Below the pieces are notes generated by a model. It was given only the letters and a program-made list of their open reading frames with translations. It was not told the DNA's origin and did not search any database. Made by a program: the position numbers and the translations under genes. 6,870 bases of DNA from Bog-159 sp050011755 (GTDB lineage: Bacteria; Acidobacteriota; Terriglobia; Bryobacterales; Bryobacteraceae): the NCBI GenBank assembly GCA_050011755.1, contig JBEKIM010000376.1, forward strand, positions 1 through 6,870. The letters are read 5' to 3'. Positions 6,718 through 6,870 of the stretch are shown here, one piece after another. Numbering within the stretch: the first letter of the stretch is position 1; each line of letters opens with the position of its first letter.

Positions 6718-6870
6718 TTGACGGAGAATCAGGTGGCTCGGTTGGTTGCCGATGCGGCTTATCGCGTGCATACGACCTTGGGGCCGGGATTATTGGAGTC
6801 GTTTTATGTGGCGGCTTTGGCTTACGAACTGGGGCGGCGCGGATTGAATTTCGGGCGGCAACAGGCGGTT
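6718..6870 (+). CDS. GxxExxY-family protein, 5' part only (runs off the window)
   Basis: Fifty-one codons are visible and the frame is open at the right edge. The peptide starts (M)TENQVARLVADAAYRVH and continues TLGPGLLESFYVAALAYEL, then RRGLNFGRQQAV. The family motif is G24-LL-E27-SF-Y30. Family members commonly begin with a (M)xEN-like segment directly before the AA-x-x-VH helix. That, with AGAAGG upstream, is why TTG at 6718 is chosen. An in-frame ATG at 6685 would add MALREQSRRHK, encoded partly by the tandem repeat, and cannot be excluded. The visible part is intact. Known: the family (about 125-135 residues, PF13366) is widespread, often multicopy, and has been linked to the PD-(D/E)XK nuclease fold, but its role is not settled. 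The catalytic part, if any, lies beyond the window. The upstream frame is shared with the ATPase, with no stop between 6618 and this gene. Confidence 0.85.
   Translation, partial: MTENQVARLVADAAYRVHTTLGPGLLESFYVAALAYELGRRGLNFGRQQAV

Overview
The window looks like chromosomal DNA of a GC-rich soil-type Acidobacteriota, probably Solibacter/Bryobacter-like. This is inferred from gene content. An orphan MacB/FtsX-type permease of the ADOP family sits directly behind a short PadR regulator, and there is an exported GloVer-repeat (TIGR03803-type) propeller protein. Both are heavily expanded in that phylum. No rRNA or tRNA gene is present to confirm the assignment.

Layout, left to right. (1) Positions 1-375, minus strand: the C-terminal part of a decayed tyrosine recombinase, with a one-base frameshift and a His codon where the nucleophilic Tyr is expected. 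(2) 372-1769, minus: a secreted seven-repeat GloVer protein, read towards the recombinase relic. (3) 1770-1926: a divergent intergenic region holding a good sigma70-like promoter for padR, with an imperfect dyad just upstream that is a candidate PadR operator. (4) 1927-4942, plus: padR then the ADOP permease, 4 nt apart, almost certainly one transcript. (5) 5006-6618, plus: a PilZ-domain protein and a winged-helix/AAA+ ATPase joined by an ATGA stop/start overlap. (6) 6619-6717: a short spacer carrying two perfect 29-bp tandem repeats. (7) 6718 to the right edge: the 5' part of a GxxExxY-family gene.

Functionally there are two operon-like units. In the first, PadR probably controls its own promoter and the downstream permease. 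The permease has no ATPase domain and no ATPase gene beside it. In the second, a candidate cyclic-di-GMP receptor (PilZ) is translationally coupled to an AAA+ machine of unknown target. This pair is the least explained and most interesting part of the window. The ends carry mobile or mobile-like remnants: an integrase relic on the left, and a repeat plus GxxExxY cassette on the right.

Most other long open frames, including a 568-codon one antisense to the permease, are shadows of real genes in GC-rich DNA. I saw no CRISPR array, tRNA, rRNA, riboswitch or convincing intrinsic terminator.
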